Origin: an uncultured Pelagibacteraceae bacterium
GTDB taxonomy: Bacteria > Pseudomonadota > Alphaproteobacteria > Pelagibacterales > Pelagibacteraceae
DNA: 49,215 nt
Direction of reading: 5' to 3'
Assembly (NCBI GenBank): GCA_902585265.1
Contig: CACICY010000005.1
Span: 1 to 49,215, forward strand
Shown: positions 47,741-49,215 of the stretch, in pieces
How positions within the stretch are numbered: the stretch's first letter is position 1
How the letters are laid out: each line of letters starts with the position of its first letter
Program-made: the position numbers and the translations under genes
The notes under the pieces: model-generated
Database searches by the model: none
What the model saw: the letters and a program-made list of their open reading frames with translations, nothing else
What the model was told of the DNA's origin: nothing

Positions 47741-49215
47741 TTAAGGCTTCTTAAGTTCATCAAGATTTTTAAATTCATTTAAAATATTTGGATTTATTAG
47801 AGCTTGAATATTTTTTATTTTAGTTCCTTCAACAGTATTTCTAACAGCTATCTCAACTATTTTTCCATTTTTTGTTCTTGGTATATCTGAGACCTCAATT
47901 ATTTTTTTGGGTACATGCCGTGGAGATGCATCTGAACGTATTGCCTTCTTTAAGTTAAAAGATAAATCTTCATTCAACGACTTAGGTTTTTTGAGAACAA
48001 CAAATAATATAATTCTCACATCATTATCCCATTTCTGACCTATAACTATTGACTCTTTCACTTCTTTAAATTTATCAACTACAGAGTATATCTCTGCAGT
48101 ACCTAACCTTGCTCCACCAGGATTTAGTGTAGCATCTGATCTTCCATAAATTATATAACCTCCGTTAGATTTTCTTTCAGCAAAATCTCCATGATGCCAA
48201 ACATTTTTAAATTTTTTGAAATACGCACTCTTATACTTTTCGTTATTTTTATCATTCCAAAATAGTTTTGGCATTGATGGAAAAGGCGATTTACAGACCA
48301 ATTCTCCTTTTTGATTAATTAAAGATTTTCCTTTTTCAGAAAAGACGTCAGTATTCATTCCCAATCCATTATTTTGAATCTGACCCTTATAAACTGGTGA
48401 ATAAATATTTCCTAATACAAAACAAGATACTAAATCTGTTCCACCTGCAATAGATGCTAAATGAACATTTTTTTTTATATTTTTATAAACATAATCAAAA
48501 CCTTGAGAGGACAAAGGTGATCCAGTAGAACAAATAGTTTTGAGATATTTTAGTTTAAATTTTTTCTTAATTTTTACATTAAGCTTTTTTAATTGGTCAA
48601 CATACTTTGCGCTTATACCAAACAAAGAGATTTTTTCTTTCTCAGCAATTTTAAATAGTAAATCACTTCTTTTATGCATTGGAAAACCATCAAATAGAAC
48701 AATAGAAGCTTTTGATGCCAAAAAAGTTATTAACCAATTCCACATCATCCATCCACAGGTAGTAAAATAAAATACGTTGTCTCCTGGCTTAACATTGCAG
48801 TGAAGTTTATGTTCTTTTAAATGTTGTATCAAAACACCACCAGCTCTATGACATATACACTTTGGTTTTCCTGTAGTTCCACTTGAATATAAAATTGCTA
48901 ACTCTTTATCAAAATCAAATTTTTTAAATAGATTTTTATTTGTGTGTTGTTCTTTTAGTTTGTTGTAATAAAAGATTTTTACTCCTTTAATTTTTTTTTG
49001 CTTAAAAGCTTTTTTACCTGGATAATTAGTAATTAGTACACTTTTAATAGATTTAATTTTTTTTAGAATTGCTGGTAATCTTTCGATAACATTTATTTCT
49101 TTACCATTATAATAATACCTATCGGTAATAATTAATAATTTTGGTTTGATTTGAGAAAATCTTTCTATAACTCCTTGCGTACCAAAGTCTGGTGAGCAAG
49201 AAGACCATATCGCAC
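47741..49215 (-). CDS. Acetoacetyl-CoA synthetase, C-terminal part
   Basis: The frame is open to the window edge, so about 490 C-terminal residues are visible of a family that is usually about 650 long; the start lies beyond base 49215. It is an ANL-superfamily AMP-forming ligase with A3 motif ILYSSGTTGKPK, then CHRAGGVLIQHLKEHKLHCNV and FYFTTCGWMMWNW, a block typical of acetoacetate-CoA ligase. It also shows the A8 hinge YGRSDATLNPGGARLGTAEIY and the catalytic lysine in PRTKNGK. It activates acetoacetate (or a related 3-oxo or short acid) with ATP and CoA. It lies 76 bases upstream of the TAXI transporter genes on the same strand. Confidence 0.9.
   Translation of the reverse strand, partial: AIWSSCSPDFGTQGVIERFSQIKPKLLIITDRYYYNGKEINVIERLPAILKKIKSIKSVLITNYPGKKAFKQKKIKGVKIFYYNKLKEQHTNKNLFKKFDFDKELAILYSSGTTGKPKCICHRAGGVLIQHLKEHKLHCNVKPGDNVFYFTTCGWMMWNWLITFLASKASIVLFDGFPMHKRSDLLFKIAEKEKISLFGISAKYVDQLKKLNVKIKKKFKLKYLKTICSTGSPLSSQGFDYVYKNIKKNVHLASIAGGTDLVSCFVLGNIYSPVYKGQIQNNGLGMNTDVFSEKGKSLINQKGELVCKSPFPSMPKLFWNDKNNEKYKSAYFKKFKNVWHHGDFAERKSNGGYIIYGRSDATLNPGGARLGTAEIYSVVDKFKEVKESIVIGQKWDNDVRIILFVVLKKPKSLNEDLSFNLKKAIRSDASPRHVPKKIIEVSDIPRTKNGKIVEIAVRNTVEGTKIKNIQALINPNILNEFKNLDELKKP

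Noticed and set aside
48832..48834. Start of the CoA ligase at 48832
   Set aside because: The codon is an internal TTG; the frame continues upstream through the SSGTTGKPK motif to the window edge, so the gene is truncated by the window.

Overview
This is a gene-dense, very AT-rich chromosomal segment. Gene order, codon use and protein content fit an alphaproteobacterium with a streamlined genome, most likely the SAR11 clade (Pelagibacterales). Supporting signs are tiny intergenic gaps, many start/stop overlaps (TAATG, ATGA, TGATG), one tRNA each for Ser and Arg, an alphaproteobacterial RegB kinase, a BolA/J-protein/CobS/CobT block, and a TAXI-type TRAP transporter. The clade assignment comes from pattern recognition, not from a search. 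No stretch over 300 bases lacks a gene. I saw no insertion sequence, prophage, CRISPR array or rRNA.

Region 1 (1-3728, + strand): the end of a HAD pyrimidine nucleotidase, then dapD and dapE (lysine/diaminopimelate synthesis), a zinc deacetylase of the histone-deacetylase family and a small SET-domain methyltransferase. Region 2 (3725-7819, - strand): a one-helix membrane protein, a 578-residue exported protein of unknown function, then def-fmt-truA. Region 3 (7875-13034): aroK-aroB, bolA on the other strand, then a J-domain protein, CobS and CobT. Region 4 (13031-16631, - strand): a RegB-type redox histidine kinase, gyrB and tRNA-Ser. Region 5 (16636-19673): three very AT-rich surface-sugar genes (two glycosyltransferases and an epimerase).

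Region 6 (19675-29237, - strand): one long translation operon, glycosyltransferase-thrS-infC-rpmI-rplT-pheS-pheT-lepA. Region 7 (29280-36909): an alpha/beta hydrolase, gltD-gltB (glutamate synthase) and uppP. Region 8 (36906-42906, - strand): an operon of pyruvate dehydrogenase E1, E2, a trimethyllysine/gamma-butyrobetaine-type dioxygenase and a DMT exporter. Region 9 (42984-44610, + strand): tRNA-Arg, a 27-residue hydrophobic ORF, a secreted cysteine-rich hydrolase and a hotdog thioesterase. Region 10 (44614-49215, - strand): acetoacetyl-CoA synthetase (cut by the window edge), the TAXI binding protein and the fused TRAP permease.

The most unusual points are these. The lipoyl domain of the pyruvate dehydrogenase complex sits on E1 while E2 has none. 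A trimethyllysine-hydroxylase-like enzyme is translationally coupled to E2, and a SET methyltransferase lies elsewhere in the window. A strong hairpin appears to bury the ribosome site of the TRAP permease directly downstream of the binding-protein gene. CobS/CobT travel with a J-protein and no CobN is in view.
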